Origin: an uncultured Verrucomicrobiota bacterium
Lineage (GTDB): Bacteria > Verrucomicrobiota > Kiritimatiellia > Kiritimatiellales > Tichowtungiaceae
Assembly: GCA_903831085.1 (NCBI GenBank)
Contig: CAIKWE010000049.1
Location: 32,922 to 96,921 of the forward strand
Direction: 5' to 3'
DNA: 64,000 nt
A program made the translations under genes and the position numbers. The notes beneath the pieces were generated by a model. The model saw only the letters and a program-made list of their open reading frames with translations. It ran no database searches and was not told the DNA's origin. How positions within the stretch are numbered: the stretch's first letter is position 1; each line of letters starts with the position of its first letter. Below, one piece after another: positions 12,042 to 22,648 of this stretch.

Positions 12042-13904
12042 TCATTCCTCTGATCCTCCACCGCCACCGCCATCGCCATCGCTCGAATCATCTGCTCCCG
12101 CTTCATCTCCCTCGCGAGTAGCGACCACTTCAATCTGCTTAGAAATTGCGTTGTCCCCGAAAAGCTCCGCGAAAGTTCGCCTATCCTTACTTTCGGAGTC
12201 AAAAACAGCCAGAACCGTTTCATCTTTTGGCAAATGGCCATACGCCACGGCCCATCCAGTCAAACGGGTGTCCGGATATGGGTTCATGTTCAGATATATA
12301 GACCCCATTCTGTTTTCCCCTTTCTTACCGTCAATGGCTGGGTCATACGGTTTATTTCCGGTTTTCATGGTTTGATAGGTAAAATATTTTTGGCCGGATT
12401 TCCGATCCGTAAACTCAGCACATATAAACACGACACCTTTAAAATCAGCCGCAACGTGCACATAGGGCCTTCGCACTCTATAGGAAAGCTCCCAGAGTTT
12501 TTCCCCTGCGACACCCTTGCGCCGGCCGTCAGATATTCGGACATTTGACAGATTTCGTTTTGCTTTTGAGTCTGGATAAAGAACCTTCACGGCCTCACCA
12601 ACAAAATAAACCGGAAAAAAGGTCGCGGCTCTTTTCTGGCGCACAGCATCTGCCCGTGCGTCCGCTTTGTTTTCTGCTATGACCGGGCGCACGGCTCCCG
12701 CATCCCCGCGATAGCTGAGGCGGTCTTTGATACTCATTTTCAAAAGGAGCTCCTTCGCCTTCTCATCTCCGTTTTGAGCGGCTTTCCCGAGCAGGGTTCT
12801 CGCAACGTCCAATCCCTCTTCGGAATCGGCTTTCCCCCACAGACAGATTCCATATTCTCTGGCTATAGATGGGAGCCACTCATCCTTCAAAGTCATTTCG
12901 CGTAACTCGTTCTGCTTTTTTCTCGGAACCCAAAACTTATTCAGACCTTCGTTTTCGTCTTTTTGGGGCGCGGCACTATTCAGTGCCGCGACATAATACT
13001 TCTCGCCCTTATCAGGATCCTTGGCGACCCCGATGCCAAAACGGTAACAGTTGCCAAGATAAAACATGGCCCCCGTTTCCCCCTTATCAGCCGCTTTTTC
13101 GTACAGCTTGATCGCTTTGGGGAGGTCTTGCTTCACCCCTAACCCCGCCTGAACCATCAGCCCCAGATAAAATTGGGCCTTGGCGTGGCCTTGCGCCGCA
13201 GCCATTTCGTAGAAACGAACCGCTTCTGCAAAATTCTGACCCACCCCTTCGCCGGAAGCATAAAGCCGCCCCATAACGTATTGTGCTTCAGGCTGATTTT
13301 GCTCTGCGGCCTTATTGTACCAACTGACGGCGCTGGACAGTCGTTGCTTGTATTTTCCAAGATCCTCGGCACGCCTGACAGACTCTTCCTGTTTGCTCTT
13401 TCCCTCCGCGCCGGATTCTTTCCGCTTGCTCTCTTCCTGCCAAAAGATCGCCTTATCAAACTCATACTCGGCAAAGTGGTATTGCGCATCAGCGTGGCCG
13501 TTTGCGGCGGCTTGTCCGTACCAGGAAGCCGCCTTTTTTTCATCTTTCAGAACGCCCCGTCCTTCTTCGTACATTACAGCGATTCGATATTGGGCTTCGG
13601 CATGACCATAACGCGCAGCGCGTTCATAGAGACCAAACGCTTCAACATGGTCTTCTGAGAGTCCGCCTAATCCTTTTGAATACATTTCAGCGAGATAGTA
13701 ACAGGCCTCACGCACATCTTTTGCAGCCAGCTTCCGGAAGAGCGGCAACGATTCCTCATATTTGCCGTTGGCGTAGAGATTTGTTGCTACAGAATTTTGC
13801 TCCGCAATAGAAGGTGGGGCATTACTGGCTGTGGATGGAACGGGCTGTTGGGCGAATACGTGACCCGAGACGATGATCAGTAAGGCGACGGTTAGTTTTT
13901 TCAT
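12042..13904 (-). CDS. Exported Sel1-like repeat protein
   Basis: Signal peptide MKKLTVALLIIVSGHVFAQ and many Sel1 repeats (e.g. AEAQYRIAVMYEEGRGVLKDEKKAASWYGQAAANGH). Confidence 0.85.
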   Translation of the reverse strand: MKKLTVALLIIVSGHVFAQQPVPSTASNAPPSIAEQNSVATNLYANGKYEESLPLFRKLAAKDVREACYYLAEMYSKGLGGLSEDHVEAFGLYERAARYGHAEAQYRIAVMYEEGRGVLKDEKKAASWYGQAAANGHADAQYHFAEYEFDKAIFWQEESKRKESGAEGKSKQEESVRRAEDLGKYKQRLSSAVSWYNKAAEQNQPEAQYVMGRLYASGEGVGQNFAEAVRFYEMAAAQGHAKAQFYLGLMVQAGLGVKQDLPKAIKLYEKAADKGETGAMFYLGNCYRFGIGVAKDPDKGEKYYVAALNSAAPQKDENEGLNKFWVPRKKQNELREMTLKDEWLPSIAREYGICLWGKADSEEGLDVARTLLGKAAQNGDEKAKELLLKMSIKDRLSYRGDAGAVRPVIAENKADARADAVRQKRAATFFPVYFVGEAVKVLYPDSKAKRNLSNVRISDGRRKGVAGEKLWELSYRVRRPYVHVAADFKGVVFICAEFTDRKSGQKYFTYQTMKTGNKPYDPAIDGKKGENRMGSIYLNMNPYPDTRLTGWAVAYGHLPKDETVLAVFDSESKDRRTFAELFGDNAISKQIEVVATREGDEAGADDSSDGDGGGGGGSEE

Positions 13905-14060
13905 TCGAGACTCCTTATTGCGGGCACAATACGAAGTCAAAGAAGGAGTGACAAGGAAAAGGGGCCAGCCAATGAGTTTTAGAATCTGAGCGATGGCGCT
14001 TTCTGATTTCTGCTCGCCCCTTTCTTAGAAAAAGAAGTGATCGTTCGCCGCGAGGGAAAT

Positions 14061-14093
14061 AAAAAAGGGCACTCCGGAACTGCGGAGCGCCCT
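14061..14093 (-). terminator. Rho-independent terminator of the PEP-CTERM gene
   Basis: Minus strand AGGGCGCTCCGCAGTTCCGGAGTGCCCTTTTTTATTT. Confidence 0.75.
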
Positions 14094-14112
14094 GTCGAAA
14101 TTGAATTTGAGG

Positions 14113-14751
14113 CTAGAAGCGACCGTAGAAGCGGCGGTAGCCAACAAGAAGAAGACCGCCGAGGCCGATCATCAGCGCGCTGGCAGGCTCAGGAACAACC
14201 TGAATGACTTGAACGGTCTGAACGACTTGGCCGAATAAGCCGGCATTTGACAGGCCGCCGCCGGTGGCGCTGTCAATGGCGTTCCCGAAAACAACATCCG
14301 TATTCATCTCTATGACTTGCGGGAACATGATTCCAGTGATGTCTTCCAATGCCAACATCGGGGTGTAGGAATACCAGTCACCCGCCTGCACGTCGCTGCC
14401 CTGAAATATCAACGCATACACATAACCGGGGGTAAACGCCTGGCGATAATCTCGAGCGTTGAAACAGGCGTAATCATCCCAGTCCCCCGAAACGCCGTTT
14501 TCCGTAAGGGTGACCGAATCCAACACCACATCATTGTTAACGCCTACGCCAGAGGTGTTGATAGCATCTTTAACACCATCGGGGCTGAACATCAGTTGCG
14601 CAACAGTCGAGTTGCCAGTGGCGTCACCGAGAATTCCAACGGCAGGATCTCCAGTAAAGTAAAACCCCGCAGAAGCGCACCAGGCAACCTGCAGGCTGCC
14701 GTACGATGCTGTTGCGAGACCTATCACCAACATGACTAACATTTTCTTCAT
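14113..14751 (-). CDS. PEP-CTERM sorting domain protein
   Basis: Signal peptide MKKMLVMLVIGLATASYG; C-terminus VPEPASALMIGLGGLLLVGYRRFYGRF (PEP motif, TM helix, basic tail). Confidence 0.88.
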   Translation of the reverse strand: MKKMLVMLVIGLATASYGSLQVAWCASAGFYFTGDPAVGILGDATGNSTVAQLMFSPDGVKDAINTSGVGVNNDVVLDSVTLTENGVSGDWDDYACFNARDYRQAFTPGYVYALIFQGSDVQAGDWYSYTPMLALEDITGIMFPQVIEMNTDVVFGNAIDSATGGGLSNAGLFGQVVQTVQVIQVVPEPASALMIGLGGLLLVGYRRFYGRF

Positions 14752-15053
14752 ACTTTTCCCCTTTCGATTCACAATATCCTTTCGGGTTGCCCGCATTCTC
14801 TGCGCACCCGGTGGGAAATCAAATTTGTTTAATGTCAGGACTCCCTGATTTTTATGTCAGGACTTCCCAATTTTTTCGTAGTGCCATTTCCTACCGGCAC
14901 AAAAACCCGCTTTTTCAAGGGGTTTTTCAATTTCAACTTGACCCTGAACCGGCGGGCGGCATGATGACCGCAGTGACGGTTGGGACGGTTGGGAAGCCCA
15001 TTGATGGTTCCCAGCCGAGCAGTATCAAAAACCACACATCTAGGAGAATGAAA

Positions 15054-16505
15054 ATGAAGTTCATGCCCGGTAAAACTTTGGCGGCTTTTTTCTTTGCCGC
15101 GTTTTGTCTCTCTGCCGTAAATCTGTCCGCGCAGTCGCCGGTCACTCTGCAGGCCGATGTCAATAATCCGGGGCGAGTGATGCCTGCCGAGTTTTGCGGG
15201 CTAAGTTATGAAATCAAGCTGGTGCTCACCAATGCAACGACCGGCAAACACTATTTCCGTCCGGACAACCAGCCGCTCATCAATGCGTTCAAGGTGCTGG
15301 GAATAAAACATCTGCGCGTTGGCGGCAACACGGCGGAACGGTCAACCGTTGACATTCCGGGCAAGGCGGACATCGATAACCTTTTCGCTTTTGCGAAGGC
15401 CGCCGATTTGAAAGTGATTTACACAGTGCGGATGGAGAGCAACGCTCCGGCGGCTTCCGCCGCGGTCGCGAAATATGTCATGGACACTTACAAGCCGTAT
15501 GTCGACTGCCTGACGATTGGCAACGAGCCTGACAAGCCGTGGAAATATCCCGTTTTCGCGGAGGAGTGGAAAAAATACGCTGACACCATCCTGCTGCCGG
15601 ACTATACGCCTGATGCGAAATTCTGCGGGCCGAGCGCCACCGGACGAGGCGTGGAATGGGCAAAATCTTTTGCCGACGACTTGGGCGGCTGGGATCATCT
15701 GGCGTATGTGACGCAGCACGATTATCCCCTGAAAAACGGAGAGCTGGTGACCAATGCCGTACTGGCGGCCGAGGGCCGCGCGCGCCTGTTATCGACTGAC
15801 ATGTATCAGATATATCAGAAGTTCCACGATGTTTTCGTGCCCGCCGTCAAAGCCAAAGGCGCCCAATATCGTCTGGAGGAAGCCAACAGTTACAGCCGCG
15901 GCGGCGCGGTCGGCGTGAGCGACAACTTCACCGAGTCGTTATGGATCGTCGATTACCTTTATTGGTGGGCCGGGCACGATGCGCTGGGAATTAATTTCCA
16001 CACCGGCGAAAGAGTCCTTCGTGGGCTGCCCGGGCCGGACCGTCCGAATGTCTATACGGCGTTTACCTCGTCATCGAAAGGATACACGTTTCTGCCGACC
16101 AGCTACGGCATGAAGCTGTTTAATCTGGGCTGTCACGGCCGTCTGGTGCCGGTTGGCGTGACCAACAATGCCGACAAGGTCAATCTGGTGGCTTACGGCA
16201 CGCTGGATTCAGATAAAACGCTTTACGTCACGGTGCTGAACCGGGAATTCGGCCCGGCGGCTCGCGAGGCGAAAGTCACCGTCAATGGCGGAAAACCTTT
16301 GGCGCGGGCGGACGTAATCTTCATGACGGCGCCTAATGGCGATATCACCACGATCAACGGCGTCACAATCGGCGGCGCGGAAATAAAAGACGACGGAAGC
16401 TGGAAAGGGAAGTGGACAAAATTGCCGCCTGCTTCCAAAGACGGTTCCGTCACGGTCACCGTGCCGGCCGCCTCCGCGGCGGTTATTAAGATACAGGGAA
16501 AGTAA
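15054..16505 (+). CDS. Exported glycoside hydrolase, GH79-like (beta-glucuronidase/heparanase-type)
   Basis: Signal peptide FMPGKTLAAFFFAAFCLSAVNLSAQ; TIGNEPDKP (candidate acid/base) and RLEEANSYSRGG (candidate nucleophile); C-terminal beta domain. Confidence 0.65.
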   Translation: MKFMPGKTLAAFFFAAFCLSAVNLSAQSPVTLQADVNNPGRVMPAEFCGLSYEIKLVLTNATTGKHYFRPDNQPLINAFKVLGIKHLRVGGNTAERSTVDIPGKADIDNLFAFAKAADLKVIYTVRMESNAPAASAAVAKYVMDTYKPYVDCLTIGNEPDKPWKYPVFAEEWKKYADTILLPDYTPDAKFCGPSATGRGVEWAKSFADDLGGWDHLAYVTQHDYPLKNGELVTNAVLAAEGRARLLSTDMYQIYQKFHDVFVPAVKAKGAQYRLEEANSYSRGGAVGVSDNFTESLWIVDYLYWWAGHDALGINFHTGERVLRGLPGPDRPNVYTAFTSSSKGYTFLPTSYGMKLFNLGCHGRLVPVGVTNNADKVNLVAYGTLDSDKTLYVTVLNREFGPAAREAKVTVNGGKPLARADVIFMTAPNGDITTINGVTIGGAEIKDDGSWKGKWTKLPPASKDGSVTVTVPAASAAVIKIQGK

Positions 16506-16514
16506 ACCGGCTTG

Positions 16515-17825
16515 ATGAGCGGGATGTTTTCCGCAAATATCCGCGCCGTGCATAAATACAAAAAAGCGCTGGTGGTTGGATGCGGGCGCAGCGGAAAAGC
16601 CGCCGAGGCGTTGTTGCGTTCCGAAGATTGCGAAACGCTCTCGCTCGATGAAAGCGTTTCTGATTTTTCAGATTTCAAATCCCAGGTCTCAAGTTTCTGC
16701 CCTGACGTTGCCATCATCAGTCCCGGTTTTTCTCTGAAGCATCCGTGGATAAAAGATTTGATGGAACGCGGCATTCCGCTTCTTTCTGAACTGGAACTCG
16801 GCTGGTCGCGCCGTCATTGTCCGGTGATCGCTGTGACCGGTTCGAACGGCAAGAGCACGGTCGTCAAATGGATTGCTGAGGCGTTGGCGCAAGCCGGTCA
16901 GACGGCAGTGCCGTGCGGCAATTACGGTTTTCCCGTCTGCGCCGCTGTGATGCTTCCCAAAACGCCGGACTGGCTGGTGATCGAAGTCAGCTCGTTCCAG
17001 CTCGAAACGGTGCATGAGTTCCGTCCGGAGATTGGTCTGCTTCTCAATGTGCTGCCGAATCATCTCGACCGTCACGGAACCATGGAAGCTTACCGCAACC
17101 TCAAGCTCCGTCTTTTTGAAAATATGCAGAAGACCGACACGGCGGTTGTTCCCTTCGATCTGTTTCCAAACATCGGAAGAAAACCTTCCAATGGTTGGAA
17201 GACCTTTGGTACGGAGCAGGGGGCTGACTTCCAATATTCGGACGGCTGGGTTGGGGAGATCAACCTGACCGGCACCCGGTTTGCCAACGAAATCCTCGGT
17301 GTGGCAGGCGCGGCGGTGGCTGCCGTCTGCGCAGCCTGCGGCGTCCCGGCGGCGGCGGTAGAGGCTTCCGCACGGGGTTTTGAGCCTCTTCCGCACCGGA
17401 CGGCGCTGGTGGCGGAGATCGACGGGGTGCAATATGTGGACGACTCCAAGGCCACGAATCTGGTCGCGATGTGCGCGGCGGTCAAAATGTGCTCCGGAAA
17501 GGTTCATTTAATCGCTGGTGGACGGCCAAAAGAGAGTGATTTCAGTTTGGCAAAAGATTTACTGGCGCAGCGGGTATCGCATCTATATCTTATCGGGGAA
17601 GCATCGGGTGCGATGCAGGCTGCGTGGGGAGACGCGGTTCGGTGTGATTCCTGCGGAACGTTAGAAAATGCGGTGATAGCCGCACAGAAGCAGGCAAAGC
17701 CCGGCGAAACGGTTCTCCTCTCTCCTGCGTGTACCAGCTTTGATCAGTTTCGCGATTTTAACGAGCGCGGCGATTGTTTCGCCGCAGCCGTCCGCGGGCT
17801 GAGCGGTAAGGATGGAAGTGTATAA
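16515..17825 (+). CDS. murD: UDP-N-acetylmuramoylalanine--D-glutamate ligase MurD
   Basis: AVTGSNGKSTVVKWIAEAL, NHLDRHGTMEAY, YVDDSKATNLVAM, LLSPACTSFDQFRDFNERG. Confidence 0.94.
   Translation: MSGMFSANIRAVHKYKKALVVGCGRSGKAAEALLRSEDCETLSLDESVSDFSDFKSQVSSFCPDVAIISPGFSLKHPWIKDLMERGIPLLSELELGWSRRHCPVIAVTGSNGKSTVVKWIAEALAQAGQTAVPCGNYGFPVCAAVMLPKTPDWLVIEVSSFQLETVHEFRPEIGLLLNVLPNHLDRHGTMEAYRNLKLRLFENMQKTDTAVVPFDLFPNIGRKPSNGWKTFGTEQGADFQYSDGWVGEINLTGTRFANEILGVAGAAVAAVCAACGVPAAAVEASARGFEPLPHRTALVAEIDGVQYVDDSKATNLVAMCAAVKMCSGKVHLIAGGRPKESDFSLAKDLLAQRVSHLYLIGEASGAMQAAWGDAVRCDSCGTLENAVIAAQKQAKPGETVLLSPACTSFDQFRDFNERGDCFAAAVRGLSGKDGSV
17186..17200. repeat. Iterated palindrome TTCCAA-TGG-TTGGAA
   Basis: Perfect copy, inside murD (SNGWK); one-mismatch copy at 17164. 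Confidence 0.9.
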
Positions 17826-17856
17826 AACGGGTAAGGTCATTAAGAAGGAGTTGCTC

Positions 17857-18798
17857 ATGAAGGCGAAGGTTTCGGGGTTGCTGGTTTTAGTAATGCACAT
17901 AGCTGTGCTGGCTGGGTTTTCTTTGATGCAGGGTTGCAAGACGGCAAAAGCCGGCGGAGTTTCTCAGGATCAGCCTGTAGTTCTTCCGCCCGGTCCGGAA
18001 ATAACCAGTGCTGCTCTTCCCGCAGTTTCCACCGGCGAAAAAGTTCACAGCGTTCAGAAAGGCGAAACCCTTTCGTCCATCTCTTCCTCTTACGGCGTAT
18101 CCTGGAAAAAACTGGCTGAGTACAACAGCATTTCCAATCCAAACCAGCTGAAAGTCGGACAGGAGCTTCGTATTCCCGGATCATCCAGCTCGGTTGTGTC
18201 CGGATCATCGACCAAACATGCTGCTCCGGTTTCCAGCCGTCCGGTCGCCGGTTCAATCAAGCCGGGAACCTATGTTATTCAGAAAGGCGATATGCTCGCA
18301 ACGATTGCCAAACGCAGCGGTCTGACCGTCGCTGAAATCAAAGCGGCAAACGATCTCAAGAGCGACAGTCTGGTTGCCGGTAAGAAGATCACGATTCCGA
18401 AAAAGGGCGCAGTCGCGGCCCCTGCCGCAGCGAAGGCTTCTGCCAAGACGACGAACGCGGCACCTGCTAAAGCCGCCGCTGATTCCACACTCCCGGCCGC
18501 CGCTCCGATAGTGGACGCTGCTGCTCCGGCCGCCGCCGCTTCGACCGGCGCTGTTACGAAGGCAGCTGCTCCGGCGGCCTCTGCCGCCGCTGCTAATCCG
18601 GCAGCCAAGGTGGCCGCTCCGGTGGCCAAGCCGGCCAGCGCTCCGGTGTATGAACATGTTCTTTATCCGGGTGAAACTCTGGATGACGTAGCCCGCCAGT
18701 ACGGCAGCTCACAGCAGGAAATCATGAAGCTGAACAACATCACGGATCCTTCCTCGATCAAACCCGGCACCAAGCTGCTGGTTCCAATTCCGGAATGA
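17857..18798 (+). CDS. LysM-repeat protein, probable lipoprotein
   Basis: Hydrophobic leader ending SLMQGC; three LysM motifs (HSVQKGETLSSISSSYGV, YVIQKGDMLATIAKRSGL, HVLYPGETLDDVARQYGS) separated by Ala-rich linkers. Confidence 0.85.
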   Translation: MKAKVSGLLVLVMHIAVLAGFSLMQGCKTAKAGGVSQDQPVVLPPGPEITSAALPAVSTGEKVHSVQKGETLSSISSSYGVSWKKLAEYNSISNPNQLKVGQELRIPGSSSSVVSGSSTKHAAPVSSRPVAGSIKPGTYVIQKGDMLATIAKRSGLTVAEIKAANDLKSDSLVAGKKITIPKKGAVAAPAAAKASAKTTNAAPAKAAADSTLPAAAPIVDAAAPAAAASTGAVTKAAAPAASAAAANPAAKVAAPVAKPASAPVYEHVLYPGETLDDVARQYGSSQQEIMKLNNITDPSSIKPGTKLLVPIPE

Positions 18799-18815
18799 TC
18801 GGCAAAGTTGTTGCG

Positions 18816-18847
18816 AAAAGGGACATCTTCACCGATGTCCCTTTTTT
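18816..18847 (+). terminator. Rho-independent terminator between the LysM gene and ftsW
   Basis: AAAAGGGACATC-TTCACC-GATGTCCCTTTTTT. Confidence 0.85.
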
Positions 18848-18884
18848 CATTCTCATTCCGGACGCTTCATGGAATAGTTCAGCT

Positions 18885-20024
18885 ATGAAACGGACTATTT
18901 TTTTCCTGATCGGCGCAGTGCTGATTCTGGCCACCATCGGTCTGGTCATGCTGTTCAGCGCCAGCATGGTGCGCGGCGATGCCATATACAGAAACTCTGC
19001 TTATTTTGTAACACGACAACTTTTTTGGATGGCACTTTCTCTGGTTGCCGGGATCATCTGTACACGAGTTGACCTGCAGTGGTTCCGCAAGGTGGCTCTG
19101 CCGATAGCGGGCCTTTGTATTCTGTTTCTGATTCTGGTTCGCATTCCTGGAATCGGCACCAAGATCAACGGAAGCTGGCGCTGGCTCCGGTTAGGCCCGC
19201 TCAATATACAGCCTTCGGAACTTGCAAAAATCGGAGTCATTCTTGCCGCGGCCTGGTGGATTTCCCGCCGCCGCCGCTACATGCACACATTTAAACGCGG
19301 CATTATGGTGCCGATGGCCGGATTGGGTCTTTTCGCTGTGCTGTTGATGGTCGAACCGGACTTAGGCACAACGGCGCTGGTGGGGCTTGTAACGATGGCG
19401 TTGCTTTATATCGGCGGGGCGCGGCCGCGTTATCTGTTCGGATTCGCCGGCGCAGGGCTGGGCGCACTGGCTGTTTTTCTTTTGCATAATGAAAACCGCA
19501 TGCACCGCATTCTGGCTTTCCGCGATCCGGAAAAATATTCGCAGGGCGAGGCGTGGCAGCTGATCAACGGCCTGAATGCGTTCGCTTCGGGCGGCCCGTA
19601 CGGCGTGGGTCTCGGCAACAGCATTCAGAAATATCACTACCTGCCCGAGGCGCACACCGACTTTATTCTGCCGATCATCGGAGAGGAACTGGGTCTGATT
19701 GCCACGCTGACGGTACTGATTCTCTTCGTGGTCATTTTCATCTGCGGACTGCGCATTGCGGCCCGCGCCTCCGACGACTTCGGACGTTTTACCGGGCTGG
19801 GAGTTACTCTGATGATCACCTTGCAGGCCATCATCAATCTGGCCGTGGTTACCGGCTCCATGCCCACCAAAGGGATTGCGCTTCCGTTTATCAGCTACGG
19901 CGGGTCGAGCCTGCTCGTTTCGGCGGTGATGGTCGGCCTCCTGATTAACGTGGCGCATACGGCGCGCGACCCGAAGGTGAAAACCCGCACCGCGCTTTTC
20001 AAAGACCGCCAGCGCACAGCCTGA
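18885..20024 (+). CDS. ftsW: FtsW/SEDS family peptidoglycan polymerase
   Basis: MKRTIFFLIGAVLILATIGLVMLFSAS...IQPSELAKIG...PFISYGGSSLL. Confidence 0.93.
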   Translation: MKRTIFFLIGAVLILATIGLVMLFSASMVRGDAIYRNSAYFVTRQLFWMALSLVAGIICTRVDLQWFRKVALPIAGLCILFLILVRIPGIGTKINGSWRWLRLGPLNIQPSELAKIGVILAAAWWISRRRRYMHTFKRGIMVPMAGLGLFAVLLMVEPDLGTTALVGLVTMALLYIGGARPRYLFGFAGAGLGALAVFLLHNENRMHRILAFRDPEKYSQGEAWQLINGLNAFASGGPYGVGLGNSIQKYHYLPEAHTDFILPIIGEELGLIATLTVLILFVVIFICGLRIAARASDDFGRFTGLGVTLMITLQAIINLAVVTGSMPTKGIALPFISYGGSSLLVSAVMVGLLINVAHTARDPKVKTRTALFKDRQRTA

Positions 20025-20044
20025 TTCAGATCAGTCTGCTAAAA

Positions 20045-22231
20045 ATGAATACCACCCGGAAAAAAGACGACGACCGCCGCCTCGATGGACAGATCGAGCG
20101 GGCTGTTTTCCGTAACGAGGAAAACGGCTACGCCGTGTTGCGTGTCAAAGTCCGCGGGCACAAAGACCTCATCACCGTGGTCGGCACGGTTTCGAGCGCC
20201 AATCCCGGCGAGTGGCTGGCCGCTGACGGCGAATGGATCACCGACACACATTACGGTCAGCAGTTCAAAGCCGAGTCCATGCGGATTTCGCAGCCCGACA
20301 CGCTCGACGGCATCAAAAAATTTCTCGGCTCTGGCATGATCCGCGGCATCGGCAAAGAATATGCCGAGCGACTAGTGCAGGCTTTCGGACGCGATGTTTT
20401 TGACGTGATCGAAAACTCGTCGGCTAAACTGCTCAAGGTCGAAGGAATCGGTCCAGGCCGCCGCGCCAGCATTCGCGCGGCGTGGGCGGAGCAGAAGGGC
20501 GTCCGCGAAATCATGAGCTTTCTCTTCAGCCATGGTGTGAGCACCGCACGCGCCTTCCGGATTTACAAAGCCTACGGCGAACGCTCCATCGAACTGATTC
20601 AGCGCGATCCGTACTGTCTGGCCCGCGACATTCACGGCATCGGCTTTATGATCGCCGACGGCATCGCGCAGAAACTCGGCATCGCCAAAGATTCTGAACT
20701 GCGCGCCCGCGCCGGAATTGAATATGTTCTGCAGGAGCTGACCACCAGCGGCCACTGCGCCGCGCCGCGCGGCGACCTGCAGAGCAAAGCCGTCGAACTG
20801 CTTGAAATTCAGCCTGAACAGATTTCCGGCGCGCTTGATTGGCTGGTTGCCCAAAAACGGCTCATTCTGGACGAAGACCGCCAAGGTCGCTCACTGGTTT
20901 ATCTGCCGAAACTTTACTTCGCCGAATGGGCCTTCGCCAAAAAGCTGACGGAACTTAATTTCGGCAAGCATCCTTGCCCGAAGATCGACTTTGAAAAGGC
21001 GCTGGAATGGGTGCAGAAGAAAACAAAAATCCAATTGTCGGAAAACCAATGCGAAGCGCTGCGCCTCGCGGTGCAGGCCAAAGTGATGGTCATCACCGGC
21101 GGACCCGGCGTCGGTAAAACCACGCTGGTGAATTCGATCATTCAGGTTTTGTCGGCGAAAAAACTGACCGTGTTGCTTTGCGCGCCGACAGGCCGCGCCG
21201 CGAAACGGCTGAGCGAAACGACAGGCTTGGAAGCCAAGACAATCCACCGTCTATTGCAGTTTAATCCCGGCACCGGAGGTTTCCGGCATAACGAAGATAA
21301 TCCGCTTGTGGGCGATGTTTTCATCATCGACGAAGCCAGCATGATTGATCAGGTGCTGGCGTATCAGCTGTTGCAGGCGATTCCGCAGCGCGCGGCGGTT
21401 ATTTTCGTCGGCGACGCTGACCAGCTTCCGTCCGTCGGGCCGGGGCGTGTACTCTGCGACATCATCGCTTCCGGCGCGGTGCCGGTCGTTGCGCTCACCG
21501 AAATTTTCCGGCAGGCCGCCGAAAGCCGGATCGTTACCGGTGCGCACCGCATCAACCACGGCCAACTGCCTGAGTTTCCGGAAGAGGGTGACAAATCGTC
21601 TGACCTCTATTTTGTCGAAGCCGAAGAGGCGCAGAAGGTGATCGGCGTCATCAGTAAAATGGTCAGCGAATCGCTTCCGCAACGACTGGGCTTTAATCCG
21701 ATCGAAGATATTCAGATTCTGACGCCGATGCAGCGCGGCGAACTGGGTGCGCGCAATCTCAATCAGGTCATGCAGGGACTGCTGAATCCGGCGGGCCGTG
21801 AAATCGAGCGCTTCGGCATGGTCTTTCGTGAGGGCGACCGCGTTATGCAGACCGAAAACGACTATGACAAGGATGTTTTCAACGGCGACCTTGGCCGCAT
21901 CGTAGCGATCGACGAAGAACAGCGCGAGGTTGTTGTGAAGATCGACGACCGCCGCGTGAAATATGAGTTTCGCGAACTCGACGAACTGGTTCATGCCTAC
22001 GCCGTCACCATCCATAAATCACAGGGCAGTGAATATCCGTGTGTGATTATTCCGGTTCACACCCAGCACTTCGTCATGCTCCAGCGCAGTCTGCTCTACA
22101 CGGCGGTCACCCGCGCCAAAAAATTCGCCGTCCTTGTCGGCACGAGAAAAGCAATGGGACTGGCCGTCAGCCGCGCCGAATCCCGCGAACGCGTCACCAC
22201 GCTCAAAGAACGCCTTCAGAGTCAAAAATGA
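20045..22231 (+). CDS. recD2: RecD2-type ATP-dependent helicase
   Basis: N-terminal HhH region, GGPGVGKTTLVNSI Walker A, VFIIDEASMID, AVTIHKSQGSEYPCVI. Confidence 0.93.
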   Translation: MNTTRKKDDDRRLDGQIERAVFRNEENGYAVLRVKVRGHKDLITVVGTVSSANPGEWLAADGEWITDTHYGQQFKAESMRISQPDTLDGIKKFLGSGMIRGIGKEYAERLVQAFGRDVFDVIENSSAKLLKVEGIGPGRRASIRAAWAEQKGVREIMSFLFSHGVSTARAFRIYKAYGERSIELIQRDPYCLARDIHGIGFMIADGIAQKLGIAKDSELRARAGIEYVLQELTTSGHCAAPRGDLQSKAVELLEIQPEQISGALDWLVAQKRLILDEDRQGRSLVYLPKLYFAEWAFAKKLTELNFGKHPCPKIDFEKALEWVQKKTKIQLSENQCEALRLAVQAKVMVITGGPGVGKTTLVNSIIQVLSAKKLTVLLCAPTGRAAKRLSETTGLEAKTIHRLLQFNPGTGGFRHNEDNPLVGDVFIIDEASMIDQVLAYQLLQAIPQRAAVIFVGDADQLPSVGPGRVLCDIIASGAVPVVALTEIFRQAAESRIVTGAHRINHGQLPEFPEEGDKSSDLYFVEAEEAQKVIGVISKMVSESLPQRLGFNPIEDIQILTPMQRGELGARNLNQVMQGLLNPAGREIERFGMVFREGDRVMQTENDYDKDVFNGDLGRIVAIDEEQREVVVKIDDRRVKYEFRELDELVHAYAVTIHKSQGSEYPCVIIPVHTQHFVMLQRSLLYTAVTRAKKFAVLVGTRKAMGLAVSRAESRERVTTLKERLQSQK

Positions 22232-22593
22232 AAACAACAACTAAACTGGGAGTAACGATTATGATCTTTGGGTTTTTATCGAATCTGTTTTCGTGCAACG
22301 CGGCGGAGAAGGTTGATATTCCAGCGCTGGTGCAAAACGGCGCGCTGGTGATTGATGTGCGCACACCGGCTGAGTTTTCCGGCGGAGCCATTCAGGGTGC
22401 TGTGAATATTCCGTATGACGAGATCGCCGCAAGAATCGGGAAGGTTGAAGCCGATAAGAACCGGCCGATCATCGTTTATTGCCGAAGCGGCGCGCGCTCC
22501 GCAGCTGCCAAAAAATCGCTGGAGCAGGCGGGCTACACGCAGGTGATTAACGGCGGCGGTTTTTCCAAGGTTCGGAAGCTTCTCGGCCAATAG
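22228..22593 (+). CDS. Exported rhodanese-like domain protein
   Basis: Signal sequence then LVIDVRTPAEFSGGAIQGAVNIPYDEI...IIVYCRSGARSAAAKKSL. Confidence 0.88.
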   Translation: MKTTTKLGVTIMIFGFLSNLFSCNAAEKVDIPALVQNGALVIDVRTPAEFSGGAIQGAVNIPYDEIAARIGKVEADKNRPIIVYCRSGARSAAAKKSLEQAGYTQVINGGGFSKVRKLLGQ

Positions 22594-22648
22594 TTCCCAA
22601 TTATGCGGCTTCGTTTTTCTTCCGGCTGAAGCTGGTACTCCGAGTTTT

